From assembly GCA_902613065.1 (NCBI GenBank), contig CACMFU010000003.1:1-64000 (forward strand): a DNA stretch of 64,000 bases, in the 5' to 3' direction. A program made the translations under genes and the position numbers. Within the stretch, counting starts at the first letter, position 1, and every line of letters begins with the position of its first letter. The DNA comes from an uncultured Pelagibacteraceae bacterium (lineage in GTDB: Bacteria > Pseudomonadota > Alphaproteobacteria > Pelagibacterales > Pelagibacteraceae). Under the pieces are notes generated by a model that did not search any database, was not told the origin of the DNA, and saw nothing but the letters and a program-made list of their open reading frames with translations. Positions 26,761-34,164 of the stretch are shown piece after piece.

Positions 26761-27846
26761 TTAGGAATTTTTAAAGGAAATACCTTTATTATCAAATAAA
26801 TGGCAACGAAATGGATCAAAACCTATTTTAACAGTGTCACCCACTTTAATATCTGTGTCACCATCAGTTTGCACAACAAGAGGATCTCCCTCTTTCTCTA
26901 AATATAAATATGTTCCTGACCCTAATTTTTCCACCACAAAAACCTTGCTTTCCCATAAAGAGTCTGAGTCTGCGTTTAATATTAAGTGCTCTGGTCTTAT
27001 TCCAATTTTTATACTATCCCCTTCTTGAATATTTTCAGAAATTTTTGGTACATTTAACTTTCCAGTCCCCATTATATCTACTTCAGAACTCTTTGAACTT
27101 TTACTTAAAATTTTACTATCTATAAAATTCATTTTTGGAGATCCGATAAAACCTCCAACAAATAAATTATCTGGGTTATTGTATAAGTTCATTGGTGATC
27201 CCTTTTGTGAAACTATACCTTGATCCAATACAACAATATCATTTGCAAGTGTCATAGCTTCAGTCTGATCATGAGTTACATAGATCATAGTAGCATTAAG
27301 TTGATCATGTAATTTTGCTAATTCTACTCTCATTTGTACTCTTAACGCAGCGTCTAAGTTAGATAATGGTTCGTCAAATAAAAAAACTTTTGGTTTTCTT
27401 GTAATTGCTCTACCAATAGCTACTCTTTGACGTTGTCCTCCAGATAATTGTTTTGGTTTTCTCTCAAGATACTCTTCTATTTGTAAGATTTTAGCAGCTT
27501 CCATTACTCTTTGCTCTATCTCTTCTTTTGATTTTTTTTCTATTTTTAAGCCAAAAGCCATATTATCAAATACTGTCATGTGAGGATAAAGAGCGTAAGA
27601 TTGGAATACCATTGCAATATTTCTTTCTTTAGGTGGTAAATCATTTACAACTTTATTATCAATAGATATTGTACCTGAATTAATTTCCTCTAAACCAGCA
27701 ATCATTCTTAAAATTGTTGATTTACCACAACCACTTGGTCCGACTAGAACTGTGAAAGACTCACTTTTTATATCAAGAGAAACATCTTTGATCACGTGTG
27801 TGTTACCAAAAAACTTGTTTACTTTATCTATTTTAATACTCGCCAT
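26761..27846 (-). CDS. Carbohydrate ABC transporter ATP-binding protein (UgpC/MsmK/MalK type)
   Basis: A 361-residue ATPase with Walker A GPSGCGKST (about residues 35-43), Q-loop MVFQSYALYPHM, signature LSGGQRQRVAIGRA, Walker B VFLFDEPLSNLDA, the H-loop VTHDQTEA and a C-terminal TOBE/OB regulatory domain (IGIRPEHLIL). It drives the two permeases encoded downstream. The gene follows the gpsA-like gene by two bases and is separated from the binding protein gene by 111 bases, which may hold a second promoter. Confidence 0.92.
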   Translation of the reverse strand: MASIKIDKVNKFFGNTHVIKDVSLDIKSESFTVLVGPSGCGKSTILRMIAGLEEINSGTISIDNKVVNDLPPKERNIAMVFQSYALYPHMTVFDNMAFGLKIEKKSKEEIEQRVMEAAKILQIEEYLERKPKQLSGGQRQRVAIGRAITRKPKVFLFDEPLSNLDAALRVQMRVELAKLHDQLNATMIYVTHDQTEAMTLANDIVVLDQGIVSQKGSPMNLYNNPDNLFVGGFIGSPKMNFIDSKILSKSSKSSEVDIMGTGKLNVPKISENIQEGDSIKIGIRPEHLILNADSDSLWESKVFVVEKLGSGTYLYLEKEGDPLVVQTDGDTDIKVGDTVKIGFDPFRCHLFDNKGISFKNS

Positions 27847-27848
27847 TT

Positions 27849-28808
27849 TTAATTTAATGTTAATTTTTTATTATTAATTATAGATTTAATTAATTTTGTC
27901 ATCAAAGGGATTTTTTTTTGTTGAATTTTTTTTAATACAAATGGAGCAATTTCTCTTGCAAGTTGCTCTCCCTCTACAGTTTCATTAGGCATAAATTTTC
28001 TTTTAGCATTGTTGAATGTGTAGCCTTGCCCTAAGTAACTTCCCATTTTACTATTTCTACCTCCAGCAGCACTGACGTATAAATCTCCAACTCCAGCCAA
28101 TCCAAGAGCAGTCTCAATTTTTCCTTTAAAATATTTAGTAATATATATCATCTCATTTATAGATTTTTTGAATAAACTTGAAGACATATTTAAACTATCT
28201 CCAGCCCCGATAATCATTGAATAAATATTTTTAATTGAAGAACAGATCTCAACTCCAATAACATCTTTCGAAGTTTCGGTTAAATAGTATTTTGTAGTTA
28301 TCAAATTACAAATTTTTTTTGCGGTTTTGATATTTTTATTAGCAACAATTACACTTGTTTGTTTTTTATTTGATAGTTCTTTTGCTAAGCAAGGTCCTTT
28401 TAAAACTGAAACATTTATATTTTTATTAGTTTTCTTTATATCCTCTGAAATAGTAAAAATTTTCTGTTTTTTTTTCTCATACTTTAAACCTTTAGTAAGA
28501 ATAAGAATTGGGCTTTTGATGTTTGATTTTTTAAATTCTTCACTAATAAAATTTATTCCTGATAAACTTAACGCAACAACTACCAAATCATATTTATTTT
28601 TTAACAGATAAGTGGAATATTTTTTGTATTTTATTTTCTTAGGTAAATTTATTTTCAAACTAGAATGATATTTCTTTTTTGAAGACAAATTTTTAATAAA
28701 AGTTTTATTGTAAGGCTCTGTGATAGTTACTTCATTTTTATTATCTATACATGGAAAAGTAAAAGCAGATCCCATTGCGCCACCGCCGATTATTAAAATT
28801 TTTTTCAT
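27849..28808 (-). CDS. Glycerol-3-phosphate dehydrogenase (NAD(P)+)-like, GpsA family
   Basis: A 319-residue GpsA-type enzyme with Rossmann GGGAMGSAF, the conserved LTKGLK, VLKGPCLAKEL, the catalytic-Lys region VEICSSIKNIYSMIIGAGD and GLAGVGDLYVSAAGGRNSKMG. These blocks are close to GpsA, though the usual CTSxxSRN motif reads SAAGGRNSK. It would interconvert DHAP and glycerol 3-phosphate, or act on a related C3 phosphate. It sits between tmoV (six bases) and the sugar ATPase gene (two bases), so a link with glycerol-containing glycosides is tempting. The cell's main GpsA may be elsewhere. Confidence 0.8.
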   Translation of the reverse strand: MKKILIIGGGAMGSAFTFPCIDNKNEVTITEPYNKTFIKNLSSKKKYHSSLKINLPKKIKYKKYSTYLLKNKYDLVVVALSLSGINFISEEFKKSNIKSPILILTKGLKYEKKKQKIFTISEDIKKTNKNINVSVLKGPCLAKELSNKKQTSVIVANKNIKTAKKICNLITTKYYLTETSKDVIGVEICSSIKNIYSMIIGAGDSLNMSSSLFKKSINEMIYITKYFKGKIETALGLAGVGDLYVSAAGGRNSKMGSYLGQGYTFNNAKRKFMPNETVEGEQLAREIAPFVLKKIQQKKIPLMTKLIKSIINNKKLTLN

Positions 28809-28814
28809 TTAAGC

Positions 28815-30968
28815 TTAAGCAATTCCTAGATGTTTTTTTCTTTTTTCTACCCAAGTTCTTATCAAATTGTCAAAAATTAAACCTATAAAAGCTACACAAA
28901 TACCTAAAGTTAAACCAATACCAGCACCATTTTTATCTGATAAAGCTTTTAAAATATATTGTCCTAAATCCTCTGTGCCTATAAATGCCCCTATAATTAC
29001 CATAAATAATGCAAACACTATTGTTTGATTTATACCAAGCATCATATGAGGGAATGCTAAAGGAAATTCAATTTTTGTTAATCTTTGAAATTTATTTACA
29101 CCAGACATCGTCGCTGCATCATGTAAACCTGCTGGAACACTTCTAAGTCCTTCAATTGTGTATCTTGTTGCTGGTATAGTTGCATAAACAATGACAGCAA
29201 TAAGAACAGAAGTGTCAGTTATTCCAAAAAGCATCATAACAGGAATAAGATAAACAAATGATGGAAATGTTTGAAATATATCACATACCCCTAACATAAA
29301 TTTTGCGGAATGTTTATTTTGAAAACATAATGTGCCAACCGTAAAACCAATTATACAAGAGACAATTACCCCAAATGTTGCCATGTAAGCCGTTACTAAG
29401 GCTCTATCCCACCAAGGGCTTAGAGCTATGAATAATGTCAAACCACAAACTACTAATGCAGATCTAATTCCACCTATTAAATAGCCTGCACCAACAACTA
29501 GAACTAATGTAGCAACAGCTGGCATCCTTAAATACAAAGCCCTCATTGGTTGTAACACTTCTTGAATTAACCATGTATTAAATGCTTTTATATAAACAAA
29601 GAAGGTATCAAAAATCCAATCGACACCTTTATTCCAAAAATCAGCAGTTGATATTCCTTTGTTGTGTGGAACTTCAAATAAATAATTGTATCCACCTTTA
29701 AAATAAACAGATCCAAAGTAAGCGAGTAAAATTCCAATTATGACCGTAATACTAAAAAATAATAAATTTTTATTTCTTTGAAAAAAATTCAAATTGCCAA
29801 AATAATCGACTTGCTTGTTTGCCCATGCTAATGACATTTTATCTAATAAAATTGCAATTAAACTAATACAAAGACCAGCTTCTAATGCTAATCCGATATT
29901 AAGCTGATTTAGTGCTAACAATAAATTAAAACCTAGACCTTTCGCTCCAATGAAGGCTGAAATAACAGCCATAGAAAAGCACACCATGATAACCTGGTTT
30001 ACGCCAATTAAAATATCTCGTCTGGCCGTTGGAATTAGCACTTTAGACATTAGTTGCCAATTATTACAACCACTCATTCTTCCAGCTTCAATTACTTCTG
30101 GAGGAATAGCTCTCAATCCTAGTAAAGTGAGTAATATCATGGGTGGAACAGCAACAACCATAGTTATAATTACTGCAGCGTGGTCACCGACTCCAAAAAG
30201 AACAAGTGCAGGAACTAATACTGCATATTGTGGCATTGTTTGCATAACTAATAGAATTGGATATAGAGCTTTTTCTACACGTTTACTTTTATAAGCTGCA
30301 ATACCTAAACTTAACCCAAATATAAAAGATAGAGGCGCAGCAACTAAAATAAAAGAGAGTGTTTGCATCGATGGTTTCCATTGTCCAAATATAGAAATGT
30401 AAACCATTGTTAAACCGGCAAATAAAGCGAGTCCAATACCACTTAATTTATAAGCAAGTATTGCAAAACCAGCTGCAACTATTGTCCAAGGTAAACCTGG
30501 TAACTCTGCCCAAGGGTTCGCATCGATCCAATCCCAACTTGTAAAGGCAACAATTGTTTCAAGTCCACCTAATAGAATTTCTCTAATTAATTCTATTAAA
30601 AAGGTCATGAAAGCTGTTAAATTTCTGCTAATTTGCAAAACTAATGGTCTAGTTTTAAATTCTTGAGTGTCCTCATTCCAAAACTCCATTGGCATCCACT
30701 CATTCATTAAGAAAAACAAGGAGTCATTTATCCATATTGGTAACCATCCAAGTAATGGAGGAAGTCGCCAGAAAACATCAAAGGCGTAATATCTTACTTC
30801 TTTGCCTAAAAATATATAACTACTTTGATTAGGGTCTTTTACGAATTCAGCTTGGCCTCTAATGAATTTATATGTTTCTGGAACATCAATAGCAAAACAA
30901 AGAGCAAAGAAAACAATTAATAGAAATAACCACTGAAATATTTTTGGATATTTTTTTAAAAATTCCAT
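28815..30968 (-). CDS. tmoV: TMAO ABC transporter permease, tandem-fused
   Basis: A 717-residue inner-membrane protein made of two ProW/OpuAB-like permease units. EAA-type loops are at VIEAGRMSGCNNWQLMSKVLIP in the first half and LHDAATMSGVNKFQRLTKIEFP in the second. Each half has about six spans; a hydrophilic soluble stretch (SVYFKGGYNYLFEVPHNKG) links them. In other families the two permease subunits are identical or separate, so this single polypeptide forms the whole channel. It follows tmoW by three bases. Assignment to TMAO rests on linkage to tmoX, tdm and tmm; glycine betaine is the alternative. Confidence 0.82.
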   Translation of the reverse strand: MEFLKKYPKIFQWLFLLIVFFALCFAIDVPETYKFIRGQAEFVKDPNQSSYIFLGKEVRYYAFDVFWRLPPLLGWLPIWINDSLFFLMNEWMPMEFWNEDTQEFKTRPLVLQISRNLTAFMTFLIELIREILLGGLETIVAFTSWDWIDANPWAELPGLPWTIVAAGFAILAYKLSGIGLALFAGLTMVYISIFGQWKPSMQTLSFILVAAPLSFIFGLSLGIAAYKSKRVEKALYPILLVMQTMPQYAVLVPALVLFGVGDHAAVIITMVVAVPPMILLTLLGLRAIPPEVIEAGRMSGCNNWQLMSKVLIPTARRDILIGVNQVIMVCFSMAVISAFIGAKGLGFNLLLALNQLNIGLALEAGLCISLIAILLDKMSLAWANKQVDYFGNLNFFQRNKNLLFFSITVIIGILLAYFGSVYFKGGYNYLFEVPHNKGISTADFWNKGVDWIFDTFFVYIKAFNTWLIQEVLQPMRALYLRMPAVATLVLVVGAGYLIGGIRSALVVCGLTLFIALSPWWDRALVTAYMATFGVIVSCIIGFTVGTLCFQNKHSAKFMLGVCDIFQTFPSFVYLIPVMMLFGITDTSVLIAVIVYATIPATRYTIEGLRSVPAGLHDAATMSGVNKFQRLTKIEFPLAFPHMMLGINQTIVFALFMVIIGAFIGTEDLGQYILKALSDKNGAGIGLTLGICVAFIGLIFDNLIRTWVEKRKKHLGIA

Positions 30969-30971
30969 AAT

Positions 30972-32003
30972 TTATTTTCTGTTCTTTCTTCCGCCAAAGA
31001 CAGTATTTATTATTTTTGTCGGGTTGATTGACCCAACGGTTTTATTATTTTCATTTATAACTGCTACAGATTTTTCTTGCGTTAATATTTTTTCTGCAAC
31101 ATTTTCTATGATTTCATCTTTTGAAACTTTAACATCACCTAAATTATTAGATATAGACCCATCCATTACATCTTCAATTAATAAAACTTTTTCTCTAGGC
31201 ACTTCTTCAGTAAATTTTCTTACATATTCTGTGGCTGGGTTTAAAACTATATTTGCAGGTGTATCTAGTTGTTCAATTATACCATCTTTCATAATTGCAA
31301 TTCGATCAGCAAGTTTTAATGCTTCATCAAAATCATGAGTAATAAACATAATAGTTTTTTGTAATTTTTCTTGAAGTCTTAAAAATTCATCTTGCATTTC
31401 TTTTCTAATTAATGGATCTAAAGCAGAAAAAGGTTCATCTAAAAACCATATATCAGGTTCAACTGCTAGAGATCTTGCAATACCCACTCTTTGTTGTTGT
31501 CCACCTGAAAGTTCTCTTGGAAAATAATTTTCTCTTCCATCAAGTCCAACTAATTTAACCATCTCCATTGCTTTATTAATGCTCTCCTCAGTTTTGATAC
31601 CTTTGATTTGAAGAGGAAAAGCTATATTTTCTACAACGGTTTTGTGTGGAAGAAGAGCAAAGCTTTGGAAAACCATTCCCATTTTGTTTCTTCTAAGCTC
31701 AATTAATTCTTTATTATTTAAATTTAATAAATCTTGACCTTCAATGAAAATTTTTCCATCTGTTGCATCTGTTAATCTTGATATACACCTTAGTAAAGTT
31801 GACTTACCAGATCCAGACAAGCCCATTACAACAAGCATCTCTCCTTTTGCCACTTCAAAAGAGGCATTGTTAACACCTACTATACAACCATTTTTTTGAA
31901 ATGTTTTAGCATCAACATTACCATTTGAATCTTGAAGCATCTTTTTGGCGTTTTCACCAAAAATTTTATAAACTGCTTCGCATTTGATTACTGCTTCAGA
32001 CAT
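30972..32003 (-). CDS. tmoW: TMAO ABC transporter ATP-binding protein
   Basis: A 343-residue ProV/OpuAA-type ATPase. Walker A is GLSGSGKST, Q-loop MVFQSFALLPHK, signature LSGGQQQRVGIARS, Walker B IWFLDEPFSALDP and H-loop FITHDFDEA. Residues beyond about 270 form a CBS-like segment (VSKDEIIENVAEKILTQEKSVAVINEN) like that in osmoprotectant transporters. It is coupled to tmoV. A 64-base gap and two unrelated genes separate it from tmoX. Confidence 0.85.
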   Translation of the reverse strand: MSEAVIKCEAVYKIFGENAKKMLQDSNGNVDAKTFQKNGCIVGVNNASFEVAKGEMLVVMGLSGSGKSTLLRCISRLTDATDGKIFIEGQDLLNLNNKELIELRRNKMGMVFQSFALLPHKTVVENIAFPLQIKGIKTEESINKAMEMVKLVGLDGRENYFPRELSGGQQQRVGIARSLAVEPDIWFLDEPFSALDPLIRKEMQDEFLRLQEKLQKTIMFITHDFDEALKLADRIAIMKDGIIEQLDTPANIVLNPATEYVRKFTEEVPREKVLLIEDVMDGSISNNLGDVKVSKDEIIENVAEKILTQEKSVAVINENNKTVGSINPTKIINTVFGGRKNRK

Positions 32004-32067
32004 AATTCTTATAAAAATATACGAAAATTAATTAAATTAAAATCAATATAATTGAAGCTTATTTCCA

Positions 32068-32619
32068 TTAAAAATTTTTAATAAAATAAACCCTTGTATC
32101 AATTCCAGTGCTTAAAAAACTTAAGGCTTCACCGCTTACTTTAATTGTTTCGTCTACTCCTACGTTATTTCCACTAACTGTAAAACCTGCAAAACATTTC
32201 TTTTTTTCAGCATCCCATTCAACAAATGTTTCATCAATCTTATTGCCGTTAATAGTATAAATTTCATGTGCTCTAAAATTTAAGAAATTTGCACCCATTA
32301 TTGCTCTTTGGGGGATAAGCTTTGTGGCATTGCACACTCCCTCATACAATTCATCTGATAATTTATAATGATCAGTACCATCAAAAGTTACTAATATACC
32401 AGAGGGAAGTTTTGAAATTAATGCACTTAGTTTTCTCTCTTTTGCAATTCTCTCTTCTTCCAATTTCATTTTTCTAACTAATTCATCACCCTCACTAAAT
32501 ATATTATTTAAAATAGCAAAAGAAGATATTATGACTATTGTTAAAATTATTAGTCCTATAAATTGTTTTATGTTCTCGGGTAATCCTTTTAATCTGTTAA
32601 ATGAAGTTTCGTTCGACAT
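32068..32619 (-). CDS. Single-span membrane protein of unknown function
   Basis: A 183-residue protein. A short cytosolic N-terminus is followed by one span (about residues 19-43, FIGLIILTIVIISSFAIL), a charged heptad-like stretch (DELVRKMKLEEERIAKERKL) that may be a coiled coil, and a soluble domain with KCFAGFTVSG near the end and a Cys in EGVCNATKL. I do not recognise it. It shares one base with the MORN-repeat gene and lies inside the TMAO transporter cluster, so a membrane-associated accessory role is possible. Confidence 0.6.
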   Translation of the reverse strand: MSNETSFNRLKGLPENIKQFIGLIILTIVIISSFAILNNIFSEGDELVRKMKLEEERIAKERKLSALISKLPSGILVTFDGTDHYKLSDELYEGVCNATKLIPQRAIMGANFLNFRAHEIYTINGNKIDETFVEWDAEKKKCFAGFTVSGNNVGVDETIKVSGEALSFLSTGIDTRVYFIKNF

Positions 32620-32996
32620 TAATCTTGTAATTTACCGTTTTTCCAAATTCCTATTTTTTGGTCTCCATTAGCCCAAGTAAATGTTCCCTCGCCATTCATA
32701 AAACCATTAGCCCACTCTCCTTCATAAGTAGACCCATCTGGGAAAGTTAAAGTTCCAACTCCACTCCAAACGCTATTTTTAAACTCACCTTTATAGATAT
32801 ATCCGTTTGGCCATGTTTCTACACCTTGACCATTTTTTTTTGTTCCTACCCAATCACCTTCATAAGTAGTTTTATCTGTATAAACCCATTTTCCATATCC
32901 ATTTTCACAGTTACCTTCTTTACATCCGGTGCTTCGAGCGAAAACTGATGAACTTATTAATAAACTTAAAAAAATGTAAAAAAGATATTTTCTCAT
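32619..32996 (-). CDS. Secreted MORN-repeat protein
   Basis: A 125-residue protein with a signal peptide (MRKYLFYIFLSLLISSSVFA) followed by about four MORN repeats: YEGDWVGTKKNGQG, YKGEFKNSVWSGVG, YEGEWANGFMNGEG and a degenerate IGIWKNG. Two Cys sit near the mature N-terminus (GCKEGNCENG). MORN repeats form extended beta-hairpin sheets that often bind lipids or proteins. It overlaps the membrane protein downstream by one base, so the two are translationally linked. Its location between tmoX and tmoW is unusual. Confidence 0.75.
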   Translation of the reverse strand: MRKYLFYIFLSLLISSSVFARSTGCKEGNCENGYGKWVYTDKTTYEGDWVGTKKNGQGVETWPNGYIYKGEFKNSVWSGVGTLTFPDGSTYEGEWANGFMNGEGTFTWANGDQKIGIWKNGKLQD

Positions 32997-33021
32997 AACT
33001 GTATTTTACACAAATCTTTAT

Positions 33022-33057
33022 AAAAAAAAATCCCCCCCAACAGAATTGGAGGAGATC
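33022..33057 (-). terminator. Intrinsic terminator downstream of tmoX
   Basis: On the minus strand ATCTCCTCCAA and TTGGGGGGGAT form a stem around a six-base loop, followed by nine T. It starts 22 bases after the tmoX stop. It would terminate most tmoX transcripts and separate the abundant binding protein from the other transporter genes. Confidence 0.78.
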
Positions 33058-33078
33058 TTATTTTTTTAACTTTTGTCC

Positions 33079-34023
33079 TTATTTAAGGAAAGCTTTCCAA
33101 GTTGACTCGTTATCAGCTAACCATTTTTTAGCTGCATCTTCGTGAGTCATTTTGTCAACGTCTACTAAAGCTGCCATTGCACCAATTTGACTTGTTGAAA
33201 ATGACAATTTTTTAAACGCTGCTGCTGCATCTGGATGAGTTTTTGGAAAATCTTCGTGTACTGCTTTTTTCAAATAACCATCCGGAGAACCACATTTTCC
33301 GTCACCACCATCTGCTGGTCTGCAACCAGCTGTGTATGGAGGGAAGTCGATAAATGTAAAACCAGCACCATCAGTAAAGTTTGGTGTCCAGTTGAAAATT
33401 ATAGTTCCTCTTCCTTCTTTTTCAGCAGCTGCTAATTCTGCCCAAAGTGCATCAGCACCTCCAGCAAACTTAACCCACCATAAATCACCTAAGCCTAGCG
33501 CATCAATCCTTTGGGGGATCAAGTCACCATGCCAAGTCTGTGGACCTTCCAACATTCTTCCTTTTCCATCTGGAGAGTCAGGTGTTGTAAAGTTTTTTGC
33601 ACAGTCTGGATTTTTTAGAGCTGTCCAATCTGGTAGACCTGGACATAGACCTTTTTCAACAACCCAGTTTGGATATCCCATATCCTCAAGTGTTCTTGCT
33701 TCATGATCGCCCCAGTCTAACAATCCACCTTTATCTAAAGCTGTTGTAAATGATTTACCAAAAGCAGATTCCCATACTTCATGAGATATAGTTACATCAC
33801 CAATTCTAATTGACTCGTAAACCGCTTGAGAGTCAGCATTTACATATTTAACATTGTTTCCCATGCTTTCAAAGATTCCACCAATAACATAGGCCATAAC
33901 AATTTGACTTGACCAGTTATGAGTTGGGATCACTATGGGTTTTTTACTGTCAGCGTTAGATATTCCTGCAAAGCTTACTACAGTAATTACTATAGCTGAG
34001 AGTAAAGATAGTATTTTCTTCAT
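33079..34023 (-). CDS. tmoX: TMAO-binding periplasmic protein
   Basis: A 314-residue OpuAC/ProX-family binding protein with a signal peptide (cleavage near residue 24, after SNA). The mature protein has PTHNWSSQIVMAYVIGG, VYESIRIGDVTISHEVWES, and many Trp/Tyr residues (W-rich HGDLIPQRIDALGLGDLWW), suited to an aromatic cage for a quaternary amine or amine oxide. A GAGAGGAG ribosome site precedes the ATG. It diverges from tdm, consistent with the TMAO assignment. Choline, betaine or related ligands are the alternatives. Confidence 0.85.
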   Translation of the reverse strand: MKKILSLLSAIVITVVSFAGISNADSKKPIVIPTHNWSSQIVMAYVIGGIFESMGNNVKYVNADSQAVYESIRIGDVTISHEVWESAFGKSFTTALDKGGLLDWGDHEARTLEDMGYPNWVVEKGLCPGLPDWTALKNPDCAKNFTTPDSPDGKGRMLEGPQTWHGDLIPQRIDALGLGDLWWVKFAGGADALWAELAAAEKEGRGTIIFNWTPNFTDGAGFTFIDFPPYTAGCRPADGGDGKCGSPDGYLKKAVHEDFPKTHPDAAAAFKKLSFSTSQIGAMAALVDVDKMTHEDAAKKWLADNESTWKAFLK

Positions 34024-34056
34024 TTATTTCTCCTCTCTTAATATATTAAGTAAGTT

Positions 34057-34085
34057 AGTATCCTTAAATTTAATCTCACAGTCAA
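34057..34085 (-). promoter_or_regulatory. Predicted sigma-70 promoter of tmoX
   Basis: Read on the minus strand, TTGACT (34085-34080) and GATACT (34062-34057) are separated by exactly 17 bases, 34 bases upstream of the tmoX start. The -35 box matches five of six consensus bases and the -10 box four of six. Confidence 0.5.
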
Positions 34086-34118
34086 CAAAAGTTGGTACTA
34101 AAATTTATATATACAATT

Positions 34119-34132
34119 AATCAGTACTGATT
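34119..34132. promoter_or_regulatory. 14-base palindrome in the tmoX-tdm divergent region
   Basis: Perfect inverted repeat AATCAGT/ACTGATT, upstream of the predicted tmoX promoter and about 33 bases before the tdm start. It contains two G:C pairs per arm, less trivial than A/T-only palindromes. It could be an operator for a local regulator such as the winged-helix protein encoded just after tdm, but chance occurrence is possible. Confidence 0.4.
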
Positions 34133-34164
34133 TATTCTTAAACATAAGTAATCATTGATTTAAA

